Source: Pectinophora gossypiella
Lineage: Eukaryota; Arthropoda; Insecta; Lepidoptera; Gelechiidae
Direction of reading: 5' to 3'
Assembly (NCBI RefSeq): GCF_024362695.1
Contig: NC_065425.1
Coordinates: 501,001-565,000, forward strand
DNA: 64,000 nt
Position 1 is the first letter of the stretch. Each line of letters opens with the position of its first letter. Position numbers and translations under genes: made by a program. Under the pieces are notes generated by a model that was not told the origin of the DNA, searched no databases, and worked only from the letters and a program-made list of their open reading frames with translations. Below are positions 52,088-62,015 of the stretch, piece after piece.

Positions 52088-52570
52088 TCATCAATTTAAG
52101 AGCCACGCTCTTGTCAGAGCTCTTGAGGAGCTCGGTGGCGCAGCGGTTAACGCGCTCGGTCTGCGATTGTTGAAGTAAAGCAACCTTCGCAAAGGCCGGT
52201 CATAGGATGGGTGACCACAAAAAAAAAGTTTTCATCTCGAGCTCCTCCGTGCTTCGGAAGGCACGTTAAGCCGTTGGTCCCGGCTGCATTAGCAGTCGTT
52301 AATAACCACCAATCCGCACTGGGCCCGCGTGGTGGTTTAAGGCCCGATCTCCCTATCCATCCATAGGGAAGGCCCGTGCCCCAGCAGTGGGGACGTTAAT
52401 GGGCTGATGATGATGATGATTCTCTTGTCAGTGCAGCATTTTCCATGCTACTTTCTTAGGGAAAAATAGGGCAGTGGTTTCCCTCTTGCCTTCCGCCCCG
52501 CAGTACTCTGTCTGACGCGATTGGGATGGCGCTCAGAGTAGTCTATAATATTGAAAAGTATAGTATAATT
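52088..52570 (+). repeat. Repeat N split by SINE-C
   Basis: ATCATCAATTTAAGAGCCAC, then after the SINE GTGCAGCATTTTCCATGCTA, GGGCAGTGGTTTCCCTCTTG and GATGGCGCTCAGAGTAGTC. Confidence 0.75.
52118..52421 (+). mobile_element. SINE-C copy with 10-bp target duplication, inside repeat N
   Basis: CTCTTGTCAG at 52108-52117 and 52422-52431. All SINE-C parts present, including GGATGGGTGACC. Confidence 0.92.
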
Positions 52571-52783
52571 CAATGATAGAAGAAAACTTTAACGCGAGGA
52601 AACATCGAACTGACTGAGAAAATGATCTAGAGTCTTTGGTTAGGCATGTCGCAAATGATAATGATGATTGACAGTTTTCTTTTTTTTTTGGTTTTTTGAC
52701 AAATCTTATTGTAGATTTACACGTATGGCAAACTAAACTAAACTAGCGCAAACAATGCGAGGGATATATTTCCTTCGCATTAT

Positions 52784-53012
52784 ATTCAAAAACATATCTT
52801 TATTCAATAGGTAACATAGTTACATTTTAAATCGCCATTTTTTCATCACGAACGCTCATCCGCCTAAAACCTGCAGCTGCTTCTAATAACCTGTATAGCT
52901 GAGGAAAAACAGCTGCAAGGGACACCTCCGCACAGGGCCCTAGACGTTCTTTCAAAAACATAAAATATTGTTATACAATTTAATTGTTTCACTGTCTAAT
53001 ATCAGTTCCCAG
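52784..53012 (-). mobile_element. LINE-A 3' end
   Basis: ATATTCAAAAACATATCTTT to CTGTCTAATATCAGTTCCCA, more diverged than other copies. Confidence 0.75.
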
Positions 53013-53013
53013 T

Positions 53014-53160
53014 TTACACGCGCACCTGTGTGTGTGACTTTTGAAACCATACGATTGAAGACTAAACTATGTCCGAGAGGGGTGAGGTAAACCTAGCTCA
53101 GCCGCTGGTGGGGAACTGATAGTTGCCGTTCTATACGTAATGTTATTCCTTATTCTATGC
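53014..53160. repeat. Repeat G part, followed by inverted repeat N
   Basis: TTACACGCGCACCTGTGTGT, ACGATTGAAGACTAAAC, GTGAGGTAAACCTAGCTCAG. 53158-53216 is repeat N inverted (GGAAGGCAAGAGGAAAATCA). 53217-53431 holds nothing recognised. Confidence 0.62.
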
Positions 53161-53431
53161 TGCGGGGTGGAAGGCAAGAGGAAAATCACTGCCCTATGCT
53201 TCCCTAAAAAAATTGTGCGTACACTAAAACTGTTCCAAAAACAATATCGGCATTCAAGGTGAAAGAAAATGCTTCAAAATTGTAAAAACCCATAACTACA
53301 AACGATAAAGTTTATGCGGGTACACTGTACTTTTTGTAATAAAATAGTATTAAGTCACGGCTAAAAATAGAGAGAGACAGTTGATTTTCGATTCCGATAA
53401 TAAAATTGAAAGGACCTATAGCTGAAGCATT

Positions 53432-53522
53432 TTGTTTTAACGTGACACATTTTAGATTTTATGAAAATGGCATTAACTTCTTGGCCGGACAAATGGGGAG
53501 CGCTGAAGGCTCTCACCCGGTA
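53432..53522 (-). mobile_element. Retroposon F fragment
   Basis: GGCATTAACTTCTTGGCCGG, GAGCGCTGAAGGCTCTCACC. 53575-53700 carries SINE-K-like scraps (CGTGAAGTGTGGGTACTTAG). 53701-54236 holds nothing recognised. Confidence 0.72.
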
Positions 53523-54236
53523 TACAGCTGTAAGAATCCATAATTATATAATTAAAATAAATGTAAACAATACGTTAGAACGTGAAGTGTGGGTACTTAG
53601 TTCATCCTTGAAAGTACCGACGCTTCACCAAGCTTTCTGTTTGTTCACCGTGATAGGTGATGAGCCGTATCACCGTCTAAAATGGTCGAGCTTACTGCAA
53701 GACTGGTACCGAGCTTCGAACTTTTTAAAGATAAATAAGTAGGTACAGAAGTTTCTATTAAAAAAGAAACTGAAACTTAACAAAATAGCTGAATAACTAT
53801 TTGTAGATAAAAAAGTCGTAGAAAGTCCACATTTTAGCACAAAACTGAATTTTCCTGGAATATTAGTATGCAACATTTCCAATCCTACGTTTGGTTTTGA
53901 TGAAGTGGAATCTTTTATATGTTTCAACAAAAATATCGTGAAAATTTTCGGGTTATTCACCTCCCGTCCTTTCAACGGAGATCAGCTATTAACTGAACAT
54001 GTGGTTCTGCAGACAGGTAATAAAATTTAGACAAAATAAAGAGAACATTGTAAACAAACAGATTGCACCGCAGAAACGGCTGAAATTGCAAAGACCTTGT
54101 TCACAAGGACGGAGCAGAAAAAATGTTTTTTCGCTGTAGAATTCATTTATTTATTTTAGTGCATCAACAGCAGTACATACAAACACACAAAATAAAATAC
54201 ACATAGAAAAAGTTCCGGTATGCCTGCCAATTATAG

Positions 54237-55130
54237 AAGTAAGTAAGTAAAAAGTTTATTTCCTCTACAAAAAGAATCCATAACAAAAGACATTTAGTTT
54301 GTGCATACAATTTTTGAGAAGAGGCTGGTGCCTAAACTAGGTAAAACCTGTCATATAGGACACCAGGTCTCCACCTCCAGATATTAAACAGTTAAATTTA
54401 CAATTATGAAAAATTTGCAGAGTAATTATTAAATAATACAGTAAAAAAGTAAAATTAAAGAAAGTATAATAATAAATTTCAACGTATTTGTGTGTATGTA
54501 TGTGTGCGTGAGTTAGCGTGTTTGTGTTAGTGAACGTGAGAGTATGGCTGTTTCTTTGTATTAGTGCGTAATAATAAAACAAAAATAAAATAATGATAGC
54601 AATGATTAAGATTCAACGAGTAGCAGATTTTCCGTATCATCATAAGTAAGGCCAAGGAGCCACACTGAGACACATATTTTACAGCGGTAGCTATTTAAGG
54701 GGAAAATATTGTTTATCTTGTTACATTTATTATATAAGTAATTACCAAGGAAACCAAAAAAACACTTTGCGAAGGCAGTTTTTCGCGGAATGTTTTCACA
54801 AACTATGTCATGGCGTCTTTTTCGAAGAATAAGAGTGGGATCATAGTTAACTGTGGCATGTTTTCTCAATATTGTGCTTAGGATAAAGAGTTTTCTGACG
54901 GACAATACTTCCCAAATTTTAAAAAGCTCATTAGTAGGGAAAAGGAAAGGCTTAAATGTGGCAACCTTTAAGACTGCTCTTTGAGCGGTTTCTAATTTTA
55001 TTAAAGTAGTTTTAGGTGCACCACCCCAAGAGGTGATGCAATACGAAATGACAGATTGACAAACAGCGAAATAAACCATTTTTATAATTTTAAATTCTGC
55101 TATTTGACGAAGGGATTTAAAGAAGCACAC
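54237..55130 (-). pseudogene. CR1/Jockey-like LINE, 3' portion with 174-codon open C-terminus
   Basis: The minus strand has 174 open codons, beginning within the end of the reverse-transcriptase domain (VYFAVCQSVISYCITSWGGA, KLETAQRAVLKVATF) and running through the thumb-side C-terminus to a stop at 54606. The Q-S-x-x-SY-x-x-x-WGG pattern is diagnostic for the region after the catalytic YADD box in CR1/Jockey-clade LINEs; the catalytic box itself is upstream of the truncation. The 3' UTR follows to 54237, ending AGGAAATAAACTTTTTAC and an ACTT repeat. A 5'-truncated, non-functional but fairly young copy. 55131-55745 has no gene or recognised repeat. Confidence 0.8.
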
Positions 55131-55745
55131 AACACTGACTAAAATAATAATAAAAAGTAAAAACTAAAGTTAACAAATTAAAAAGAACAATAACTGAAAA
55201 TAAACTTGTAAACTTTCTTTAAACAACGTTGAAATATTTATTAATGGCAACCTTGTCAGCTTTCGTTTGAAAACTAATCTTCTAATAATTATAAAACTTT
55301 ATTACGTTTTACGTTTGGTTACTTTTACGTTTAAATGGTATGAAAAATAAAAAACTATAACTATTGCAAAAAAAAACCTTAGAAATAGGTAGGTAAGTTT
55401 CTAAAATTATAAAATTTCATAAAATTATTAGTAGTGTGGGATAAGTTTCAGTATTTTACTTTTGAATTGATAAATGAATCGTCTTTGAATTGAATGAATT
55501 TCTAGAAATACACATATTGATACTATTAACAGTCGCGATTGTATTTTTCAGTTATTTATTTTTTACAATGAGAAAGTCAGGCTACCATTATTGCTGAAAA
55601 CCCATACGAATCGTACGCACTGTCACAACTTTCAGTTTTAAATGGAATGAATCACTATCGCAGAACAGATAAGGTCGATTGTATTGTTATTTTCAATTGA
55701 AATGCCTGATGACGTCATCAAAAGATTCTACTTTAACATACTTAC

Positions 55746-56000
55746 TGTAGCGGACGCCGCCGCTAGAGCAAGACGGCGCCGCTAAAAAGGGACAGCGAAG
55801 GAAGCGCCGCCCCTAGAACGAGACGGCGATACTGTTAGAGTAAGATAGCTATACGATCGACACGTGAACACCCACTAGTTGTGATATTGAGATTAGTACC
55901 TAAGATGGTTGTTTATACGAAATAAAGGAGTTAGTTTGAGTTCGAGTTCGAGTTTTACTTCGAAACCCAAGATCCTGAACATACAGTCCACAACAGTTCC
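55746..56000 (+). repeat. 5' LTR (255 bp)
   Basis: Starts TGTAGCGGACGCCGCCG and ends CCACAACAGTTCC. Identical base for base to 62011-62265. It has AATAAA at 55921-55926, the probable polyadenylation signal. No TATA box seen. The terminal CC, instead of CA, is fixed by the primer site directly following. Confidence 0.97.
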
Positions 56001-56018
56001 TGGTCCTTCGAGCCGGAT
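56001..56018 (+). promoter_or_regulatory. Primer-binding site, tRNA-Tyr type
   Basis: TGGTCCTTCGAGCCGGA lies directly after the LTR. Its complement, TCCGGCTCGAAGGA plus CCA, is the 3' end of eukaryotic tRNA-Tyr. First-strand synthesis would start here. Confidence 0.88.
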
Positions 56019-56106
56019 TCAGATCGCCGAAGCACTTCATCGTGGGAACATCTGGTGCCATCGCGGAACGCGCTCAGTACCTCCCTGCCATTTCTACCGA
56101 TCCGAA

Positions 56107-56514
56107 ATGGTAGTGACCCGGAGTCAGAGCGACGCTGTGGAGCTGGAGGAACAACGCCGCGAGGAAGAGCAACGGCGCGAGACCGAACGTCTCGCCCTCC
56201 AACGAATCGAAGAGGAACGTCAGAGGCGGTTATCTCAAGCACCCCCCGCCTCACCTACCGTCGCGACGCGCTTAGTCCGCGAACAACCGACGACTAGCGC
56301 GACGATCGAAACCGCGCCCCTCACCGCGGGCGCCCCGCACCTCACCGCCGGTACCGCGCACCTCACCGCCGGCACCGCGCCCCTCACGGTCGGACCGCGC
56401 CCCGCACCGCTGCCCCCGCTGCGGCACGACGCGTTGCAGAAACACTGCGCGGATCGCTCGCGCCCTCCATACGATCGACGAATGCTACTGCGAGACTGCG
56501 CTTGGCTGAATTAG
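56107..56514 (+). CDS. gag: BEL/Pao Gag N-terminal frame
   Basis: 135 codons from an ATG with purine at -3 and G at +4. It begins MVVTRSQS, a start typical of Pao Gag proteins, then a charged coiled-coil-like stretch rich in E, R and Q (residues about 12-45), then a Pro/Thr/Ala-rich part with four near-copies of a 7-8-residue APLTAG-like unit (residues about 70-100). It ends at a stop at 56512-56514. The rest of Gag-Pol is in the -1 frame, open from 56298, so the two overlap by 217 bp. Upstream codons (55909 onward, within the LTR) are open but have no ATG before 56107. The short ORF alone lacks the Gag core and zinc knuckles. Either a frameshift is used, or a one-base indel has broken a once continuous ORF. 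I favour an indel in the GC-rich repeat tract, with moderate confidence. Confidence 0.78.
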   Translation: MVVTRSQSDAVELEEQRREEEQRRETERLALQRIEEERQRRLSQAPPASPTVATRLVREQPTTSATIETAPLTAGAPHLTAGTAHLTAGTAPLTVGPRPAPLPPLRHDALQKHCADRSRPPYDRRMLLRDCAWLN

Positions 56515-59500
56515 AAGCCGCGGAACAACTGGCGAAGCTTGAACGACGCAAGATGGAATTAGAAGCCGATCTGATTCGGAAGCGTCTCGCCGTCGAACAA
56601 GAGAACATCCAAGAGGAAGAGAGCGCTCGTCTGCAGGATGAGGACGTATGCCTGGGACCCAATGACCGGGTCGATGACTGGTTCATGCGCATGGACGAGA
56701 CACGGGACGAAGAACAGAAGCAGACCCGTTTCGAGGAGAGAGCCAGACGCCGCGCGCCGCTACGCTTCTCGCCGACACCTCAACGCGCACCGCGTCATCT
56801 CTCACCGTCGCCTGAACGAGTGCGACGCCCCCGACAGTCGCCGGAACGTGTGCGACACCCCTCACCGTCGCCTGAACGAGTGCGACGCCCCCGACAGTCG
56901 CCGGAACGTGTGCGACACCCCTCACCGTCGCCTGAACGAGTGCGACGCCCCCGACAGTCGCCGGAACGTGTGCGACACCCCTCACTGTCGCCTGAACGAG
57001 TGCGACGCCCCCGACAGTCGCCGGAACGTGTGCGACACCTCTCACCGTCGCCTGAACGAGAGCGACACCCGTCAGCAGAACGAAGACGCCGAACCTCGAA
57101 TGCGAAGCAAGGCATCGAGCAATTGGCAGAGGCACTCGAGCGGATGGCGCGACCACGCATCCGGAACGTCGAGCTACCCATCTTCAGCGGCAACCCGAAC
57201 GAATGGCTGCCGTTTAAAGCAACAATGAGAGATTCGACACGTCTCTACAACTTGAGCGCCGCCGAGAACCTACAGCGACTACGGACGTGCCTACGGGGGG
57301 AGGCACGCGAAGCCGTGGCGGCACTGCTGTACACCGCAACCGATCCGAGCGTCATAATGAAGACACTGGAACAATGCTTCGGGCGCCCCGAGGTGCTGAT
57401 CGACCGGGCGCTAGAAGAAATCAGACGACTACCGAGGTTGGGGCCGTCTGCGATAGACCTCAATAACTTCGCGATCAAGCTGCGCAATCAAGTGTGCATA
57501 TTGGAGGCCATCGACAAGCGGGGCTTCATCCACAACCCACTGCTGGCTCGAGAAGTACTTGGCAAGCTCAGCCCGCATCATCGGTCACGCTGGTGTGACT
57601 ACGCAGCCCTTCATGAAGAGGACAACGTTCCCGAGATCGTCATGATGTCCCGATTCCTGACACACGAGGCGAACCTAGCGATCTCCTTCATGTACGCCCC
57701 GAGTGCCAGCACCGTCGCCGCTGCTACTGCTCCCGCTGCGAACAGAAGCAAAGAATTAAAGGCCAGCACGAGTGGAAGATCATCGTTGGGAAGAAAACCA
57801 GACGCCGTCTACAACACAAGCGAGCGAGCCGTTCAGTGCCCCAGCTGCGGAGAAGATCACAAGTTGCCGCAGTGCCAATCCTACAAGGCACTAACAGTCA
57901 ACCAGCGATGGGACTTCGTGAAGGAGAGAGGTCTCTGCTTCAAATGTGTCGCATCAAAACATCGACGCATAGCATGCAAGGCGCGGGTGTGCGGCGTGAA
58001 CCAATGTCGCCGTCCACATCATGCTACGCTACACGAGGACCCGCCCGCCGCCGCTGCAGCCGAACCGCAACCATCGACGAGTGGCCCGGAGACAGTTATG
58101 TCGGTGGCCACTACCGCCACTGGCCCGAGGACTGTCTTGCTGAAGGTCTGCCCAGTGATCGTGAGCGGACCACGGGGGGAGGTCTCCACCTACGCCTTAC
58201 TGGATGAAGGCGCCACCGTCACTCTTATTGACAACGAGCTGGCGGAGAGCATCGGCGCGAACGGACCCACACGGCCACTGAACCTGCGCGGTGTGAACAT
58301 GGAGCAACAAGAAGAGGAGAGCAGATCAGTCGCGGTGCAACTCCGAGGCAAGAATGAACACGCACCGTACGGAATAAGGGCACGCACTGTGAAGAACCTT
58401 ATTCTACACCAGCAGACCATCCCTAAGTCGCTACTGAGAAAATACAAGCACCTACGCCTGGACAAGAACGAGATGTGCTACGAGCTAGCACGCCCTAAAG
58501 TCCTAGTGGGGACAGACCACTGGGAGTTGATCGTGTCCCGTGAACTACGAGTTGGCGGCCCGAACGAACCCGCCGCATCAAGAACGCAGCTTGGATGGGT
58601 GGTACACGGATCCGTACCACGCAACACCATCATTCAACAAGGGAGCGTGCTGCATATCTACGATGTAGAACGACACGGGGACACAACCGACCAGTACGAC
58701 CGACGTCTCGAGCAACTCGTCGAGGCGCACTTCAAGATTGACGCACTGGGTGTCAGTCACAAACCGCTCGTGGGCGTTGCCAATCAGCGCGCTCGGGACA
58801 TCGTGCAGAAGACGATGAAGAAGATCGACGGGGCCTACGAGGTTGGACTTCCATGGCGTCGTGACGACGTGACCATGCCTCCAAGCTACGACGCAGCCTT
58901 CCGACGTCTGAGAAGCATCGAGAGGAAGATGGACGCTTCACCCGACTTCGCCAAACAGTACACGGCCCAAATGGAAAACCTGCTGAACAAAGGCTACGCA
59001 GCACCATGTGACGGTCATGAACGAGCGAGCACCGTCAGTTGGTTCCTGCCACACTTTGCCGTGCAGAACCCCAATAAACCAGGAAAACTACGCCTGGTCT
59101 TCGACGCCGCCGCACGCAGCCACGGTGTCTGCCTGAACGACGAGCTACTTGAGGGACCGGACCTGCTACTGTCACTGCAGGGGATCGTATTCCGGTTCAG
59201 AGAGAGACCAGTCGCCGTCACTGCGGACATACAAGAGATGTTCCTGCGTGTGAAGATCCGCCCAGAAGACCAACCCGCCCAGCAGTTCTTGTGGAGGGGA
59301 AACGACCGGGAGAATCCGCCTCGCTGCTTCAAGATGACGAGCATGATCTTCGGCGCGGCCAGCTCACCCTTCATGGCTCACAGCGTGCGAGACCACAACG
59401 CGCATGCTCACGCGCACACTCACCCACGTGCGCTGGAGGCCATCACACACAGTCACTACATGGATGACTTTGTGGCGAGCTATGAAGACATCGAGGAGGG

Positions 59501-62015
59501 CCGCCGAACCATCAGCGAGGTGATAGAAGTCCACGCAGACGCCGGCTTCACTTTGCGCGGGTGGAACTCTAACTACAAGGGAGTCCTGGACGAAGTGCCC
59601 GTAGAGCTTCGAGCGACACAACCAACGCAGCTCGGAGGAGAGGGCCACGCCGAGCACAAAATACTTGGTCTCTACTGGAACGCAGGTCGAGACGAACTGG
59701 GATTCAACACGTCGCTCAATAGAGTACCGGACGAGGTGCGAACACGAAGCCGCGCGCCTACGAAGCGAGAAGCTCTCAGTGCGGTCATGAGCATATACGA
59801 CCCGCTGGGACCCCTGAGCCACTACACGATCCGGGCGAAGATCATCCTTCAGGGCCTATGGCGTCTTAAGTTGCCATGGGACGAGCCGATCCCGGAAGAA
59901 GAAGCCGAACAATTTATGAGCTGGTTGGCACAGCTGGAAGAGATCGCCCGGCTACGCCTACCACGATGCTACGGGTTGAAGAATCATCAGCGCATCGAAC
60001 TACATATCTTCTGCGACGCCAGCGAACAAGCATACGCTACGGTGGCCTACTGGAGGATAGTGCGCTGCGACGGAAGCATCGGTGTCACTCTGGTTGGCGC
60101 CAAGTCAAAGGTGGTGCCACAGCGCACACAAACGATCCCGCGACTGGAACTACAAGCCGCCGTCATCGGAGTGAGGTTGGCCGACACGCTGAAAAAGGAA
60201 CACCGCATCAAGATCGACAGTGTCACCTACTGGACGGACTCAGCGACGGTGATACACTGGGTGCGGAACGACGCTCGGCGCTACACCCCATTCGTGGCGC
60301 ACAGGCTGAGCGAGATCGCTGAGCTCACCGAGAAGGACGAATGGCGATGGCTCCCCACTACACACAACGTAGCCGACGACGCCACAAGATGTCATGGGAC
60401 TACAATCAGCGTGAACGACCGCTGGTTTCAGGGGCCAGACTTCTTATACGAGTCACCGGAACACTGGCCCGCTGAACAGTCGTCGCACATCGAGGAGGAA
60501 GACGTCCTTCACACTGGGACACGCGATGGACAGAAGGAGGACTGGCTACCTGACCCTGGTCGATTCTCCAAATACGAAACGCTAATCAGAGCGGCGGCAC
60601 GGGTACTGGCGTTCATCGACATGTGCCGCAAGAAGACAAAGAACCTGGAAGTGGAGCACTTGGAGCGCGCCGAACGAGCACTCCTGCAAAGAGCTCAGCG
60701 TGAGAGCTTTGGCGCTGAAATAGAACGGATTCAAGCAGGGCGCTCCATTCCAAAGACAAGCCGCCTATACAAGTTAGACCCGGAGCTGCAAGATGGGATC
60801 CTCCGTGTTCGAGGTCGTATCGGAGCCGCGACCGTTCCAGAACATATGAAGCGGCCAATCATTCTGGACGGCCGTCATCACCTGACCAAGTTGCTGGTGC
60901 TGAGGGAACACTGCGCCGCCGGCCACGCCAACCGGGAGCGCGTGACCAACGACCTACGACAACGATACTGGATCGTACATCTGCGACCAACAGTACGCGC
61001 TGTCGAGCATGCCTGCGCACTCTGCAAAGTGAGGCGAGCCATGCCACGGTCACCAGCGACGGGGAATCTACCGCAAGCCCGACTGGAACCATACCATCGC
61101 CCCTTCACGAACTGCGGAGTGGACTACTTCGGCCCAATGATGGTGAAGATCGGACGACGACGAGAGAAGAGGTGGGGCGCGCTCTTCACATGCCTCACCA
61201 CGCGAGCTATACATGTCGAGCTCGCCGCCTCCCTCTCCACCGACTCAGCGCTAATGGCGTTGCGGCGCATGGCAGCACGCAGAGGATGGCCCCGCGTCAT
61301 TTACTCAGACAACGCGACGAACTTTCGCGGAGCAGATCACGAGCTGAAGGCCGCCTACAGGGAATGGGCGCCCGCACTGCAACAAGAAGGGATGCTGCAC
61401 AGAACGGAGTGGCGATTCATCCCACCCGGAGCGCCTAACCAGGGAGGAGCCTGGGAACGCATGGTGCGCTCAGTGAAGGTGGCACTAGGCGCTGTACTAA
61501 AGGAAAAGGCGCCACCGGAGGAAGTGCTCCAGACGCTATTAACGGAGGTGGAATTCTCGGTCAACGCCCGCCCCCTCACTCATGTCAGCGTGGACCCGAA
61601 CGACCCGGAGGCCCTCACACCCAACCATTTTCTGTTGGGAGGATCCATGGGGCTACCAACCACCGGACCATGCGACGAAGCCGACCGACGAGCTTGGCGA
61701 GCAAGCCAGGCCCTCGCCGACCATTTCTGGCAACGCTGGCTGAAGGAGTATCTGCCGACGCTGGTACCTCGAGGGGAGCCTACGAACAACGACGCCGGGC
61801 TGAAAGAAGGAGACATCGTAGTGGTAGTTGACTCGACACTGCCACGAAACGTCTGGCCAATGGGGGAGGTGATCCGGACCTTCAGCGGACCTGACGGCGG
61901 GATACGAGTCGCCGACGTCAGAACTAAAACCGGAATTTTCAGGAGGCCAACGAGGAAGCTCGCCGTGCTGATCAAGAAGGAGGCTTCGCAAGCTACGCCG
62001 GGGGGAGAGATGTAG
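56298..62015 (+). CDS. gag-pol: BEL/Pao Gag-Pol polyprotein, main frame
   Basis: Open from 56298 (after TAG at 56295-56297) to TAG at 62013-62015. The first ATG is at 56553; residues below are counted from 56502. Coiled coil about 1-50. 20-residue SP/RPRQ tandem repeats about 100-190. Gag core (DUF1759-like, from PIFSGNPNEW) about 225-390. Cysteine/histidine knuckles start at C446 (CPSCGEDH). Aspartic protease: LLDEGATVTLID with Asp568; Glu follows where most retroviral-type enzymes have Thr or Ser. Reverse transcriptase with YMDD at 986-989. RNase H with Asp1172, Glu1216, Asp1246 and a VADDATR end near 1290. Integrase with an HH-CC zinc finger about 1475-1520, Asp1541, Asp1603 and Glu1652, followed by a DUF5641-like domain about 1720-1825. 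All catalytic residues I can check are present. It would produce the capsid, copy RNA to DNA, and insert the copy. There are no internal stops in 1,837 residues. The stop lies inside the 3' LTR. Confidence 0.93.
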   Translation, partial: RDDRNRAPHRGRPAPHRRYRAPHRRHRAPHGRTAPRTAAPAAARRVAETLRGSLAPSIRSTNATARLRLAELEAAEQLAKLERRKMELEADLIRKRLAVEQENIQEEESARLQDEDVCLGPNDRVDDWFMRMDETRDEEQKQTRFEERARRRAPLRFSPTPQRAPRHLSPSPERVRRPRQSPERVRHPSPSPERVRRPRQSPERVRHPSPSPERVRRPRQSPERVRHPSLSPERVRRPRQSPERVRHLSPSPERERHPSAERRRRTSNAKQGIEQLAEALERMARPRIRNVELPIFSGNPNEWLPFKATMRDSTRLYNLSAAENLQRLRTCLRGEAREAVAALLYTATDPSVIMKTLEQCFGRPEVLIDRALEEIRRLPRLGPSAIDLNNFAIKLRNQVCILEAIDKRGFIHNPLLAREVLGKLSPHHRSRWCDYAALHEEDNVPEIVMMSRFLTHEANLAISFMYAPSASTVAAATAPAANRSKELKASTSGRSSLGRKPDAVYNTSERAVQCPSCGEDHKLPQCQSYKALTVNQRWDFVKERGLCFKCVASKHRRIACKARVCGVNQCRRPHHATLHEDPPAAAAAEPQPSTSGPETVMSVATTATGPRTVLLKVCPVIVSGPRGEVSTYALLDEGATVTLIDNELAESIGANGPTRPLNLRGVNMEQQEEESRSVAVQLRGKNEHAPYGIRARTVKNLILHQQTIPKSLLRKYKHLRLDKNEMCYELARPKVLVGTDHWELIVSRELRVGGPNEPAASRTQLGWVVHGSVPRNTIIQQGSVLHIYDVERHGDTTDQYDRRLEQLVEAHFKIDALGVSHKPLVGVANQRARDIVQKTMKKIDGAYEVGLPWRRDDVTMPPSYDAAFRRLRSIERKMDASPDFAKQYTAQMENLLNKGYAAPCDGHERASTVSWFLPHFAVQNPNKPGKLRLVFDAAARSHGVCLNDELLEGPDLLLSLQGIVFRFRERPVAVTADIQEMFLRVKIRPEDQPAQQFLWRGNDRENPPRCFKMTSMIFGAASSPFMAHSVRDHNAHAHAHTHPRALEAITHSHYMDDFVASYEDIEEGRRTISEVIEVHADAGFTLRGWNSNYKGVLDEVPVELRATQPTQLGGEGHAEHKILGLYWNAGRDELGFNTSLNRVPDEVRTRSRAPTKREALSAVMSIYDPLGPLSHYTIRAKIILQGLWRLKLPWDEPIPEEEAEQFMSWLAQLEEIARLRLPRCYGLKNHQRIELHIFCDASEQAYATVAYWRIVRCDGSIGVTLVGAKSKVVPQRTQTIPRLELQAAVIGVRLADTLKKEHRIKIDSVTYWTDSATVIHWVRNDARRYTPFVAHRLSEIAELTEKDEWRWLPTTHNVADDATRCHGTTISVNDRWFQGPDFLYESPEHWPAEQSSHIEEEDVLHTGTRDGQKEDWLPDPGRFSKYETLIRAAARVLAFIDMCRKKTKNLEVEHLERAERALLQRAQRESFGAEIERIQAGRSIPKTSRLYKLDPELQDGILRVRGRIGAATVPEHMKRPIILDGRHHLTKLLVLREHCAAGHANRERVTNDLRQRYWIVHLRPTVRAVEHACALCKVRRAMPRSPATGNLPQARLEPYHRPFTNCGVDYFGPMMVKIGRRREKRWGALFTCLTTRAIHVELAASLSTDSALMALRRMAARRGWPRVIYSDNATNFRGADHELKAAYREWAPALQQEGMLHRTEWRFIPPGAPNQGGAWERMVRSVKVALGAVLKEKAPPEEVLQTLLTEVEFSVNARPLTHVSVDPNDPEALTPNHFLLGGSMGLPTTGPCDEADRRAWRASQALADHFWQRWLKEYLPTLVPRGEPTNNDAGLKEGDIVVVVDSTLPRNVWPMGEVIRTFSGPDGGIRVADVRTKTGIFRRPTRKLAVLIKKEASQATPGGEM
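56801..57070 (+). repeat. 60-bp coding tandem repeat in gag, 4.5 units
   Basis: Units at 56801, 56861, 56921 and 56981, plus a half unit at 57041, nearly identical and in frame. Each encodes 20 residues of the form SPSPERVRRPRQ-SPERVRHP. Arg/Ser/Pro-rich, so probably disordered and possibly nucleic-acid binding. It also creates long periodic shadow ORFs on both strands. Confidence 0.95.
62000..62010 (+). promoter_or_regulatory. Polypurine tract
   Basis: GGGGGGAGAGA directly before the 3' LTR. It should prime plus-strand synthesis. It is also coding, giving the last residues of Pol. Confidence 0.88.

Noticed and set aside
56400..56450. Programmed -1 slippery heptamer (the CCCCC run at 56413-56417, CAGAAAC at about 56437)
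   Set aside because: Neither fits X-XXY-YYZ in the upstream frame, and no clear downstream pseudoknot could be judged by eye.
56683..57193. Two long minus-strand ORFs (157 and 132 codons) over gag
   Set aside because: They are periodic shadows of the 60-bp coding repeat; composition is repetitive and no family resemblance is seen.
61600..62015. Envelope-like ORF after integrase
   Set aside because: The region after integrase is a DUF5641-like domain and the frame stops at the LTR; no separate ORF or membrane segment.
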